NCBI RefSeq assembly: GCF_000026945.1
Contig: NC_012862.1
Coordinates: forward strand, 736,501 to 800,500
DNA length: 64,000 bases
Source of the DNA: Candida dubliniensis CD36
Lineage: Eukaryota; Ascomycota; Pichiomycetes; Serinales; Debaryomycetaceae
Reading direction: 5' to 3'
The first letter of the stretch is position 1, and each line of letters begins with the position of its first letter. The notes beneath the pieces were generated by a model. That model was not told the DNA's origin. It ran no database searches and saw only the letters and a program-made list of their open reading frames with translations. The translations under genes were made by a program, and so were the position numbers. Shown here piece after piece: positions 30,201-39,459 of this stretch.

Positions 30201-30405
30201 TTCTATCAGATACACCTGCTAACCCATCTTCTCCCCATCTATAAGCACGACTTCTGGAATCATCAAAAGTTAAGGCTGACCAGGCATCACCATCAGCAGA
30301 ATAATCTTCTCTAACCGTAGCCCATTGTCTTTCACCAACATATGAACCCCATTGTCTAAATTTGATATCCTTTAATCTTTTTTCTTCTGGAGTTGATCCG
30401 TCCAT
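27268..30405 (-). CDS. Glycoside hydrolase family 63-like protein, probably cytosolic
   Basis: A 1,045-residue protein with no signal peptide or membrane segment. The first third ([48 protein letters not shown]) and the (alpha/alpha)6-type body match the fungal and bacterial branch of GH63-like hydrolases. Body landmarks include [64 protein letters not shown] and [22 protein letters not shown]. This branch is related to mannosylglycerate hydrolase and processing glucosidase I. The real substrate is not evident; the ER glucosidase I would have a signal anchor, which is lacking here. The last about 150 residues are a non-catalytic acidic, Ser-rich tail ending [11 protein letters not shown], with a basic RRKSGK patch. 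Confidence 0.8.
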   Translation of the reverse strand: [1045 protein letters not shown]

Positions 30406-31356
30406 AGCTCTTGTCAGATGTTATTTTTTGTCTTAAATTATAAGAATTCAACAATTGCTAGATAATAATAAGAATCTAAAAAAAAGAAGTGTTTAATGTA
30501 AAAAAAAAAAAAAGAAAAAGAAAAAAAAAGGGAGAATGAAAAGGGGGGGGGGAAAGGAAGGGATATAAGAAGAAATTTAATGAGGTAGGACGAAGAAGAT
30601 GTTGAGCAAAGAAAGACGACTATTAAGTGGTTTAGAAATTTCTTAGTAAAATTGAAACCTCCGAAATTTAATTGTTGCTATGATAATTAGTTTATTATAC
30701 AAGGATTTTTGTGTATTGTCTAGTTGATCAAACACCATCACTGTCCAACCATCCACATTCGCTTGCATAAAAGCTGAGCGAGGGAACAAAAAAAAAAAAA
30801 TCCTCCACATCTTGTCCCTCCCCCCCCCCCCGCCTCCCCATTTACTCCTATTTTGACCCGAATTATCACGTACATTAATTGTTCCATTCCGCCCTCCCCC
30901 CCTTTTTCTTTTTGTAGAACTTCAACCCGTTTCCATTCATCTCTAATACATATACTACATTTTAACTTCTACACCTTCCCTTTTTGTATGAGAGTGTAAA
31001 AATTAATCTACTATTACCACTCAGTAAGCTAAAATAATTCACAGCAAGTTTTATCCCTGAATGACTTTGTATGTTCCTTTCAACAATTCATTCCTTCTGT
31101 GCAACTCATTTTCAAAATAGCTTTTTCTAGAATCGCAAATACGTTCTAATGTAGCTAATTTGCCATTTACACGACTCTATCTGATTATTGAGTTGATCCG
31201 ATGATTAGATAACTCTTAATAACAACATAAATTCAAACTAAACACTATTGAATATGTCGTACATTTATAACGCTTACGGCTAATGAATAAATAATAAATT
31301 TACAAATCAAATCAGAACAAATTGGAAAAAAAAAGCAAAGAAACAACTCAGGGTAT
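30406..31356. other. Intergenic between the GH63 gene and NDE1
   Basis: Contains A-rich tracts (about 30500-30530), G runs near 30544 and C runs near 30818-30831 and 30895-30902, then AT-rich sequence. It is the 5' flank of the GH63 gene and the 3' flank of NDE1. No RNA gene or convincing ORF was seen. Confidence 0.55.
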
Positions 31357-33081
31357 CTATTCTTTAGAACAATCTCTACCAAAGAAATAGACTTTAGCCC
31401 AATCTAACACAACTAGCACTTGGTTCTTGACAGATAAACACATGTAAATATAAGCTGATCTCCAGAACAAAAAGGTAAAACTACCTCCGGAACTTATATT
31501 TGACCAATCACCCCAGACTAAATCAGCAACAGCCTTTTCAGACCCAATATAAGCCAAAGATCCTTGATAGTTGTAAATAAAATGAGGTAAATTCTTTTCT
31601 AATCTAGCTAATTTTCTTGACAATTTTTCAACATTGTCCTTTGGAGTTGGGTTGGCAATGGTGTATTTTAAAGACTCAACAGCATGTAATTTGTCAAAAT
31701 AATTGGCTAAATATTCACCTTCTTGGAAGGCAACTTGAGCAGTTGGTGGGTATTTTGTAAAAGTACAATCACCCAAGGCAAAAATGTTATCAGTACCATC
31801 AACTTTTAATCTTTCATCAACTAATAAACCTCTTCTGGCATTTTTTTGTTCATCAACTTTGGAAATCAAATCACGAGTGAAATTTCTTGGTGCATTACCA
31901 GTAGCCCAAATCAAAAGACCATATGGAATTTCAATAGTTTCAGTAGATCCATCAGGGTTTTTGTGGTTGGCAATCAAACTTTTATCATTGACTTTTTTAA
32001 TCATGGTATTAGTCATCAAGTTAATATTAGTGTCCTTGAAAACTTCTTTGGTATATTCAATCAATTTCTTGTTGAATGTGTTCAAAACATTTGGTAAAGC
32101 TTCCACCAAAGAGACTTTCAATTCATCGGCAACTTCAGGAACCCATTTCTTCAAATCTTGGTCAATATAATCTTGGATTTCACCAGCAGCCTCAACACCA
32201 GTTGGACCACCTCCACAAACAACAATGGACAATAATCTCTTTCTTTCTGGATCATCTTCAGGTAAAATATTAGCAGCCTCAATAACATCCATCAATTTTC
32301 TTCTAATAGCAGAAGCATCACTGACTTCTTTCAAAAATGTCGAATTCTCAGCAACCCCAGGAATACCAAACGTAGATGGTTGAGCACCAACACCAACAAC
32401 TAAATAGTCATAATTCAATGTCGTGGTGATTTCTTCAACCCCAGTGTACTCGGCAACAGTTGATTTAGAGGAGGAAGTATCTTTACCAGAATGACCAGAA
32501 ACAACGGTAGTACTTTGTTTAATTGTCAACTCATTAGTTTTAGGGTTAATACTAGTAGCTTCTGCTTCAAGATAGATAACTTGACCAGGACATCTTCTGG
32601 TGACTGATCTGACTGGTTCAATAATAGATCTCAATTCAACAGTGCCAGTAGGAACGGATGGTAACAAAGGAGTGAAAAGGAAATAGTTTCTTGGGGAAAC
32701 AATAACAACATTATACAAGGTGGTATCCAAGTTTTTCAATAATGAAATAGCACCCCAACCAGAACCCAAAATGACCAAAGTTTTCTTTTTTTCACCATTA
32801 GGGAACAATGGAGTTTGTTTCACTTGGTCGACAGGTTGGGACTCTTCGTAAATTTTGTAACCGATAAAACCGACAGAACCAATAACCGATATCACAGCAG
32901 TGTACAAAGTGTATTTGAATATTTTACCGATTGTCGAAGATTTTGATTTGGTAACTTTAGGAGGAGTTGATGTGGAATATTTTTTGAATTGATTCTTCAA
33001 AACCCAACTAGTAGAATTGTTGACCAATGATCTAGTAGTAGCAATTCTGCCACTACCTTTAACCAATGATCTAGTGAACAT
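31357..33081 (-). CDS. NDE1: External type II NADH dehydrogenase
   Basis: The 574-residue protein has an Arg/Ser/Thr-rich mitochondrial presequence, a hydrophobic segment (about 56-75) and two dinucleotide-binding folds. The FAD motif is VILGSGWGAISLL (G106, G108, G110) and the NADH motif is VVCGGGPTGVEAAGE (about 288-301). NYFLFTPLLPSVPTGTVE and the C-terminal SWRSAYIYMC-like block (FLFWRSAYIYMCLSVKNQ) are classical NDH-2 signatures. It oxidises cytosolic NADH at the outer face of the inner membrane and passes electrons to ubiquinone without proton pumping. A Ser/Thr/Lys-rich insertion (about 194-215) interrupts the region between the two folds. No EF-hand is present. Confidence 0.93.
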   Translation of the reverse strand: MFTRSLVKGSGRIATTRSLVNNSTSWVLKNQFKKYSTSTPPKVTKSKSSTIGKIFKYTLYTAVISVIGSVGFIGYKIYEESQPVDQVKQTPLFPNGEKKKTLVILGSGWGAISLLKNLDTTLYNVVIVSPRNYFLFTPLLPSVPTGTVELRSIIEPVRSVTRRCPGQVIYLEAEATSINPKTNELTIKQSTTVVSGHSGKDTSSSKSTVAEYTGVEEITTTLNYDYLVVGVGAQPSTFGIPGVAENSTFLKEVSDASAIRRKLMDVIEAANILPEDDPERKRLLSIVVCGGGPTGVEAAGEIQDYIDQDLKKWVPEVADELKVSLVEALPNVLNTFNKKLIEYTKEVFKDTNINLMTNTMIKKVNDKSLIANHKNPDGSTETIEIPYGLLIWATGNAPRNFTRDLISKVDEQKNARRGLLVDERLKVDGTDNIFALGDCTFTKYPPTAQVAFQEGEYLANYFDKLHAVESLKYTIANPTPKDNVEKLSRKLARLEKNLPHFIYNYQGSLAYIGSEKAVADLVWGDWSNISSGGSFTFLFWRSAYIYMCLSVKNQVLVVLDWAKVYFFGRDCSKE

Positions 33082-34167
33082 TATGGAATAGATATAAGAA
33101 CCAAGCTAGTTGAATGTAATAAAGTTGGAGAAGGAAATAAATAAAATTTTTTTTTTTTTCTATTACAATTGAATATTTTTAAGAGATGGAGATTTGATAA
33201 CAATTATATATTGTTTTAATTAATAATAAAAAGAAAAAGACAATAAGAATTCTCTCTGCCTTTTTCCTTTTTTTTTTTTTTGGTTTCCCCTCCAATATTG
33301 TTCCCTTTTTCTTTGGTAATTAGTGTGTGACAACAACAACAACAACAACAACCTAATTTATACTCCGAAAATTTCTTTTGCGTCAACCACACATACATCG
33401 TTTTAGTGCGACCTTGGAAGTGTCGTGGCACCACCATCGCCTTCTACCCGCGACCACAAGAAAAGTTTTCTTTTCTTCTACTAGATGTTTTTCTTTCTTT
33501 TGTATAGGACGATTTCTAATGGACTGCTAAATTCCGAGATAATTAAATAAATAAATTAATATTTGAAGCGAACATCGGACGGAAGAAAGGAAAAAAAAAA
33601 AAATACATCAGTCATCTCTCAAGTGTTACAAAACTATTACCAGCTGTAATCTACAACCACAGAGAAATCTAAAATCCTCTTACAACCAAATAATACAAAA
33701 TACTCATACTTCATTACTAGTAGATCAAATGTCGTTTGCTGTTTAAGGTTTTGATTGCTACAATTGTCAATCAATTAAAATAGGATTTCTTTCGAAGTTC
33801 TTAGAAACAAAACCGAAAAGCCATTTAAGTAGCGCGGGAGCTTCTTCTGGAACGCATCTCGCGTACTTTTGAAATTCATTGTTTGTCATAATGATATACA
33901 TTGACTTACTTTAGCGGCACTAACAGTCCCTAATAAAATTTTTTCTTCAACCGTTTCTGCATTGCTTCCTGACTTTCCATCTCTTCATAAAGAAAAGTTC
34001 TTCAAGGTTCTCTTAGTCATCCCTCATAGTTAAACAGAATTTGAGCCATTTTCAAGTGAAAATCACTCAGACATGTACAAGTAACTTAGACAAGTAGAAA
34101 AACATAAGAAACAACTTAATACAATATGATAATCTGAGAATGTAACCTCCACCCCTCCTTATTTCAT
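33082..34167. other. NDE1 promoter region
   Basis: Contains a T tract (about 33149-33161), an ACA-type repeat run (about 33331-33351), A runs near 33590-33603, and a stretch at about 33767-34020 that looks like decayed coding sequence on the minus strand (listed separately). Confidence 0.5.
33767..34020 (-). pseudogene. Possible small coding relic in two frames
   Basis: On the minus strand one frame reads from an ATG at 34020 for 11 codons. It then meets a TGA at 33985-33987 and stays open to 33886 with a protein-like segment (SGSNAETVEEKILLGTVSAA). A second frame, overlapping at 33889, runs to a TGA at 33767-33769 with the segment ARCVPEEAPALLKWLFGFV. Base composition is more GC-rich than its surroundings. 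This looks like one short gene broken by a stop and a frameshift, or a short intron-containing gene, but no family was recognised. Chance remains possible. Confidence 0.3.
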
Positions 34168-34767
34168 TTATACAAATCCACTGACTCTTTCTTCTTCCCA
34201 TCGATATAATTTTTCCTTTCTTGAATGGTACAATTTACGACTTTCTTTAAAATTTTCAAACATATTATTCAAATCGTCTTCTGTCGACTCTGCCGTTTCA
34301 TGATAATCCTTGACAATGTTTAAACTTTCCTGATTGGTCTTTTCTAGTAATTTTTTAAATTTCAATTTCAAAATGTCCTGATTAAAATTATTGGAAAGTA
34401 GTTGATACTGATATGTTTCAAGATTAAGAAATTCTTGATATATTATATTGATACTTTTAATCTGTTGATTTATTTTATCCACTAATGCTGTGTAGTCTTT
34501 GATCAATTGTTTATGTATCACGTTTCCCAAAATATTATCCAAATCGTCCAATTGATCTATGATTTCCTGCTGCTTTTCTTGATATGCTTTTAACTGCTTC
34601 AAGTACCCCTGTAGTAAATCTTTGCTATCTAAAAATTGTTGGAACACTGACGGTGGCAACGACTCTAATGTCTTTGGTAAAGGGAAAGCATTCAAATCCT
34701 CTATAGAAACAAACTTTATTGGCTCAGGAATCTTTTGAAAAGTCTGATCAAGGTGTATTTCTGTCAT
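34168..34767 (-). CDS. SRN2: ESCRT-I subunit Vps37/Srn2-like (Mod(r) domain)
   Basis: A 199-residue, almost entirely helical protein. The C-terminal half fits the Mod(r) domain of Vps37: long coiled-coil segments, then a block with DDLNNMFENFKESRKLYHSRKEKLYRW close to the C-terminus. That corresponds to the family ending (FL..F...R..YH.R..K..R). The N-terminal region (about 18-45) is Pro/Leu-rich with PLPKTLESLPPSVFQQFLDS. Vps37 joins Vps23 and Vps28 in ESCRT-I for sorting ubiquitinated membrane proteins into multivesicular bodies. In Candida the ESCRT pathway also feeds Rim101 pH signalling. The assignment is good but based on pattern, not alignment. Confidence 0.7.
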   Translation of the reverse strand: MTEIHLDQTFQKIPEPIKFVSIEDLNAFPLPKTLESLPPSVFQQFLDSKDLLQGYLKQLKAYQEKQQEIIDQLDDLDNILGNVIHKQLIKDYTALVDKINQQIKSINIIYQEFLNLETYQYQLLSNNFNQDILKLKFKKLLEKTNQESLNIVKDYHETAESTEDDLNNMFENFKESRKLYHSRKEKLYRWEEERVSGFV

Positions 34768-34986
34768 ATCTAGATAGTCTTATGAGTTTGTCGATGTCGA
34801 AGGGTAAGCATTCGTTGGCGACCTTATTCTGTTTATTATTATTTTTTTTTTTTTTTCTTCTTCCCTTTTTGTATTGTTTGTGACCCAGTGTAGCCATTCA
34901 AAGTTCACCACATTCTACAAGGGCGAAGAAACGGTACACGAATTATGGTCGACTTTATAATCAAAAACTCTAATTAAATACTATCT

Positions 34987-36951
34987 CTATACAACACTAT
35001 CATTTTTCAACTTTAATTTCTCTAAATTCTTTTGATCTCTTCTCAATTGTTCTTTTTCAATTCTTTTGTCGGCCCAATGTCTTATTTTTTCACCATACAT
35101 ATAACAAAAAATTGGGAATGGAACTCCCAAAAAAATACCAATGAATGCACACATGGTATTGGCCCAGCCATAACCTAATGCACTATACATCTTATTGGCA
35201 AACAATGGGAAACTAAATCCAAACAACGATCTAAACAAGGCAGCAGCAGCAACTGAACTGGCAGCATATCTCACATTCATATCGATCAAATAGTTTTGAA
35301 TTGTTTGAAACACACATACTAATCCCATGGCAAATATTGCGCTGCCAATACCAGGCATGATCCAATGCAACTTTCTTTGAGCAGACCAACCAAACCAAAT
35401 TAATCCAATGGGAATAAATATTGAGGATGCAATTAAACAAGGCAATCTAAATTCTGGTTTGGCAACCCCGTTGTTTCTGCGGGTCAACCGTTCATAAACA
35501 TTACCAACCATATATGTCCAAAATATGACCCCAATTATAAAGCCAATACCCATAGGGATATACATTAATCCAGTCACACTTTTGCTATATCCATACTGGT
35601 TGCCAAATATTTCTGGGAATGTCACAATCATCAAGTACATGAACCCATATGTAAATGCCATGAATGACCCCAACCCGACAATCATGGGATGAGTAAATAA
35701 TAATTTGATTGGTCTAACCATACAAATCCATATTTTACCCAATTTTGTTTCTCCGTCAGCAATTTCATAGATGGTGTGAAGATTGGCATTTCCTGTTTGT
35801 TCTCGCAATTTTTTGGCCTTACGTTTCAATAATGTTGGTGAATAAGTTTCTTTAAATAAAAAAGTGGCAGTGATGGCAACAAATCCATTGAAGATGCACA
35901 ACACATAGAATGTCCAACGCCATTGCTTATGATCGACAATAAATCCTGATATCACTGGAGCAATCACTGGTCCTAACAACGGAACTAAAGAATACCCCGC
36001 TAATGCTGCATTCCGGGATTGGGCATCAAACATATCAGAAATGACACCAGCACATACATTCATGGGGACACAACCAAACAAACCGCCAATAAATCGACAC
36101 ACCATCATTTGTGCCGTGGTTTGAGAAAATGCACATCCAAGATTGAAGAATAATGACATCCAACATGACACATCAAGAACTAGTTTACGACCAATATAAT
36201 CATGTTCAGATAAGGGGGCAATTATTAATGGTCCAAATGCCCATGCTAGAATTTGTATTGAAACCACCATTGATTTTATGATGGGCGATGTAATGTGGAA
36301 ATCTTTTGCTATAAATGTCATTGCTGGAGATAACATTGATGATGACATGGGAGCAACTAAAGCATATAATGATACGAATCCAAGCAAAAATACTTTTTTG
36401 TTTATTGGCCAATTTCTTGGGTCTTCAACATCATCGGACCCATTCCATGTGATTAATTCTGGGTCTATTGTATTAAACTCTTTACCATGTTGGGAAATCT
36501 CGATATTTGTATCGGGGATGACACTTATGGTATCTTGACATTCAACTTCATGCTCGTCATTGTAAGTATTATTGTTATCCTCGACTCTACTTTCTAGTTT
36601 TGTTAAAATTATATTTCTAGTTTGTGTACGTTGAATCTCTATCGCATCAGAGTCTAAATCCCCATAAATATGATGAACTGAGTAATCCTTAGTTTCAGCG
36701 GATTCATACTTAGACTCTCCAGTAATACATTTCTTAATTGCTTCTAATGATTTGCGACGTACTGAATTTCGTCTGTTACCATTTTCTTTTTGTTGTTGCT
36801 GTAGAGTTTCATAATTAGATACTGTAAATTCTAGAACTTCATTGGATTCATTTGATGAAGAAGCCGAGAGCTCTTTATGGTTTGATTCAAAGGATGTTTT
36901 TTTGCTGTCCATGGTTCTGAAGAGGTTTCGTGGATGGTTGATTAGAGACAA
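34987..36951 (-). CDS. MFS exporter of the DHA1 polyamine (TPO) type
   Basis: A 654-residue transporter. A long hydrophilic N-terminus (1-167) rich in Ser, Asn and Glu contains basic phospho-site-like RRNSVRRKS. It is followed by the hallmark TWNGSDDVEDPRNWP (168-182) that precedes the first span in fungal DHA1 drug:H+ antiporters. Twelve membrane spans follow. Landmarks include SSSMLSPAMTFIAKDF, the motif-A variant PLSEHDYIGRKLV and GGLFGCVPMNVCAGVISDMF. The closest named group in yeast is TPO2/TPO3 (spermine/spermidine export). From memory, the syntenic C. albicans gene is annotated as a putative spermidine export pump. The real substrate is not shown by sequence. Confidence 0.85.
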   Translation of the reverse strand: MSLINHPRNLFRTMDSKKTSFESNHKELSASSSNESNEVLEFTVSNYETLQQQQKENGNRRNSVRRKSLEAIKKCITGESKYESAETKDYSVHHIYGDLDSDAIEIQRTQTRNIILTKLESRVEDNNNTYNDEHEVECQDTISVIPDTNIEISQHGKEFNTIDPELITWNGSDDVEDPRNWPINKKVFLLGFVSLYALVAPMSSSMLSPAMTFIAKDFHITSPIIKSMVVSIQILAWAFGPLIIAPLSEHDYIGRKLVLDVSCWMSLFFNLGCAFSQTTAQMMVCRFIGGLFGCVPMNVCAGVISDMFDAQSRNAALAGYSLVPLLGPVIAPVISGFIVDHKQWRWTFYVLCIFNGFVAITATFLFKETYSPTLLKRKAKKLREQTGNANLHTIYEIADGETKLGKIWICMVRPIKLLFTHPMIVGLGSFMAFTYGFMYLMIVTFPEIFGNQYGYSKSVTGLMYIPMGIGFIIGVIFWTYMVGNVYERLTRRNNGVAKPEFRLPCLIASSIFIPIGLIWFGWSAQRKLHWIMPGIGSAIFAMGLVCVFQTIQNYLIDMNVRYAASSVAAAALFRSLFGFSFPLFANKMYSALGYGWANTMCAFIGIFLGVPFPIFCYMYGEKIRHWADKRIEKEQLRRDQKNLEKLKLKNDSVV

Positions 36952-37503
36952 AAAAAAAAAAACTATTATCTATTAAAGAAAAAAAAAAAAATAGAATATT
37001 TAATCTGGGTATGGATAGTGTGCTTGTATATATATATGTTAACCTTCATTTCAAGTGGCATCAAAAATAATAAACTATTGTGTCATTTTTAAAAAAAATT
37101 CAATAAAACAAGATAGAAACTCAAAGAAAATTTTTTGTTTATCTACGGCTATGGTACCGCGTTGCTACTTTAACCAGATCTGAAAAATATTTGCAGCTTA
37201 AAATGTTAGATTTGGAACAATTTCGGTTATTGAAGGCATTGAAAGATAAAAACAATGCGCCAAAAAAAAAAAAAAAAAACATAATTGTTCCGCGAACTCG
37301 GAAAAAAAAAATGTGTCAAAAAAAATAATAGAAAAAGAAATCTCGGTTATTGATGGAAAAAGACCCTAAAAACACAAAGAATAAACCATTTATGAAAATT
37401 GTGTTTCCAAAAGTTAAGAGAACGAGTTTTGAATATAATAATAGAAGCTTTTTTTAAAAATAAATTTCTATAAAATAAAACAGATACACATGGATGAATT
37501 TCC
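36952..37503. other. MFS gene promoter / mannosyltransferase 3' flank
   Basis: AT-rich with several A runs (about 36946-36962, 36980-36991, 37262-37279). Short CG-containing patches (for example ACCGCG near 37155, CCGCGAAC near 37290) might be factor sites. No gene is supported. Confidence 0.5.
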
Positions 37504-39459
37504 TCAGGTTTCATCAGGATTTTCATCTATTTTCACTCCATGCTTTATTGCGTAGGATTTACAGTATTCTTTACTAGCAATCATGGCACATCTAACGTTC
37601 AAGTCATGACCTTTCTTTTGGAATGTTACTTCATTATTGACAACCAATGAATCATCAATTAAGCTGGGTAATTGCAAAATATAATTTAATAACCCTTTGA
37701 CATGAACAATGCTCACATCTCTATCTGCTGATGATAATGTCACCCCCATATAATCATTAAATACTATTTCATTGGCACTAAAATCTGGCACCTTTCCATT
37801 CGAAAACATTTCTTGGAAATTTTGTTTGTGGTATTCAATACCTGCAAGTTGAATTGATTCAACGTCCCAGTAAGCAATGGAATTGGGTATAAGTACATTT
37901 CGTCCTTCACACTGCTCGGCTTTTTCATATAAATTTCCTTCCTCGTCCAAAACTTGTTTGGACCAAGGTTCAATTTTTGCAGCAAAATCAAAATATCCGG
38001 ATATATCACCAATCTTATAGTAATACTTATCATTGACCTCGTCGTAATCTTCAACTAAGGTTATAAAGTTTGGCCGGTACATTGAATCGCCACATCCACA
38101 ATTGTTCAAGTGAGTTCTAGCCCAGCCAATATAAACTTGTCTGTTTTTCGGTATTGGTAATTTGGTTCTAATCTCGCTGGGAATAGTTTCATTCAAAGGT
38201 AATGAAACCAACTGGGTTCCACCTCGTAATCCACCAACATAATTATAATCATGTTTAGCTGGTTTCTGGAGAATATCACAAAGTCCTGAATCAATATCAC
38301 ACGCTAAAACTTCCAAAGGAATCATAGAATAAATAAAATGTATAGTAGTTTGAACTCTACTTGGCTGTGCCACACTTTTGAAAGGAGTCCAATTCTTTTC
38401 TATATTAGCAAAGGGTTCTTGTCTCTTTTTCAAAAGTTTCAAAGTGTTTGAAAAGGGTAAATAAGAATACATTACCCGTTTGGTTAATTTCAAGCCTTTC
38501 ATATTAAATACAATCAAAGGCTCATCAAATCCTAATGGATTCGTTCTTAATAATATCCTTGGATCTTCAGGTCCATAATAATATTTTTTTGTTTCTGTTG
38601 GCAATTTATAATCAAATGGGATAGGTAAGATTTGAGGATATGTTGAGTTTCGGAAATCGGCATATCTCTGTTTCAGTTTATAGAATTTGAATATGGAGTC
38701 CGTTGGTGTTTGTTCAAACGGAATATCTAACGTTGTATTTGGCGGGAGTTCTTTCCAGTCAGAATCAAACAACTGGATATACAAAAAACTAGCAAATGCA
38801 TGATTTGCCACTCCGTTAGGTGAATATAAATAACGACTAACCATGTAGTGGCATTTGAATTGTGGTAACCATATTGATGATCCAGCAAACCTAAACCATT
38901 TCTTTTTTTCTGGTAAATCAGAGATAAAATATGATTTCGCCTTTTCAATCATATTATAGTAAGGTTTCATGTTAATCAAAATTTCCAAAAACTGCTGTAA
39001 GTCTGCTGGTAGATACTCTTGTTTTGTCAGTTTGATTTCATTTGGAAACGCCAATTTCTCTGAACAAATGGGGTAATTCAGTTCTGAATACTCTTCTTCG
39101 TTGTAATTTTCAAGGTACGGAAGCGGATCAGTAAAAGTTTCTAATGTCATTGACCGATAAATATCATCTTTCATATGTTTATCTATTAATGGGAATGAAT
39201 TGAACTTATCGAATGAAGCCAATTCTTGTAGTTTGAGAGTGATTTGATGTGAAAACTCTTCATTCAATTCCACAGTTGGTTTGGGGATTTCACTAGGTAC
39301 TACTCCAAAAGATTCTGAGCCAGTTAAATATCGACTTGATGTTACAATGAATAGTAGTGTTGCACAGAACATTGTGAAAAGTATTAGTTTCAGTTTTGAT
39401 AGATTTGTCACATCCATATTAGGATTTTTGTAAGAATATGTGCTCAAATGTAGTTTCAT
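37504..39459 (-). CDS. Beta-1,2-mannosyltransferase (GT91, BMT/WRY family)
   Basis: A 651-residue type II membrane protein: a short cytosolic N-terminus, one signal-anchor (about 25-41, LILFTMFCATLLFIVTS) and a large lumenal domain. Family-typical blocks are WFRFAGSSIWLPQFKCHYMVSRYLYSP, YYYGPEDPRILLRTNPLGFDEPLIVFNMKG, HFIYSMIPLEVLACDID, YVGGLRGGTQLVSLP and a segment near NNCGCGDSMYRPNF. These are characteristic of the fungal enzymes that add beta-1,2-linked mannose to phosphopeptidomannan and phospholipomannan in the Golgi. C. albicans has nine paralogues (BMT1-9). I cannot tell which one from sequence alone, so no symbol is given. Confidence 0.88.
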   Translation of the reverse strand: MKLHLSTYSYKNPNMDVTNLSKLKLILFTMFCATLLFIVTSSRYLTGSESFGVVPSEIPKPTVELNEEFSHQITLKLQELASFDKFNSFPLIDKHMKDDIYRSMTLETFTDPLPYLENYNEEEYSELNYPICSEKLAFPNEIKLTKQEYLPADLQQFLEILINMKPYYNMIEKAKSYFISDLPEKKKWFRFAGSSIWLPQFKCHYMVSRYLYSPNGVANHAFASFLYIQLFDSDWKELPPNTTLDIPFEQTPTDSIFKFYKLKQRYADFRNSTYPQILPIPFDYKLPTETKKYYYGPEDPRILLRTNPLGFDEPLIVFNMKGLKLTKRVMYSYLPFSNTLKLLKKRQEPFANIEKNWTPFKSVAQPSRVQTTIHFIYSMIPLEVLACDIDSGLCDILQKPAKHDYNYVGGLRGGTQLVSLPLNETIPSEIRTKLPIPKNRQVYIGWARTHLNNCGCGDSMYRPNFITLVEDYDEVNDKYYYKIGDISGYFDFAAKIEPWSKQVLDEEGNLYEKAEQCEGRNVLIPNSIAYWDVESIQLAGIEYHKQNFQEMFSNGKVPDFSANEIVFNDYMGVTLSSADRDVSIVHVKGLLNYILQLPSLIDDSLVVNNEVTFQKKGHDLNVRCAMIASKEYCKSYAIKHGVKIDENPDET

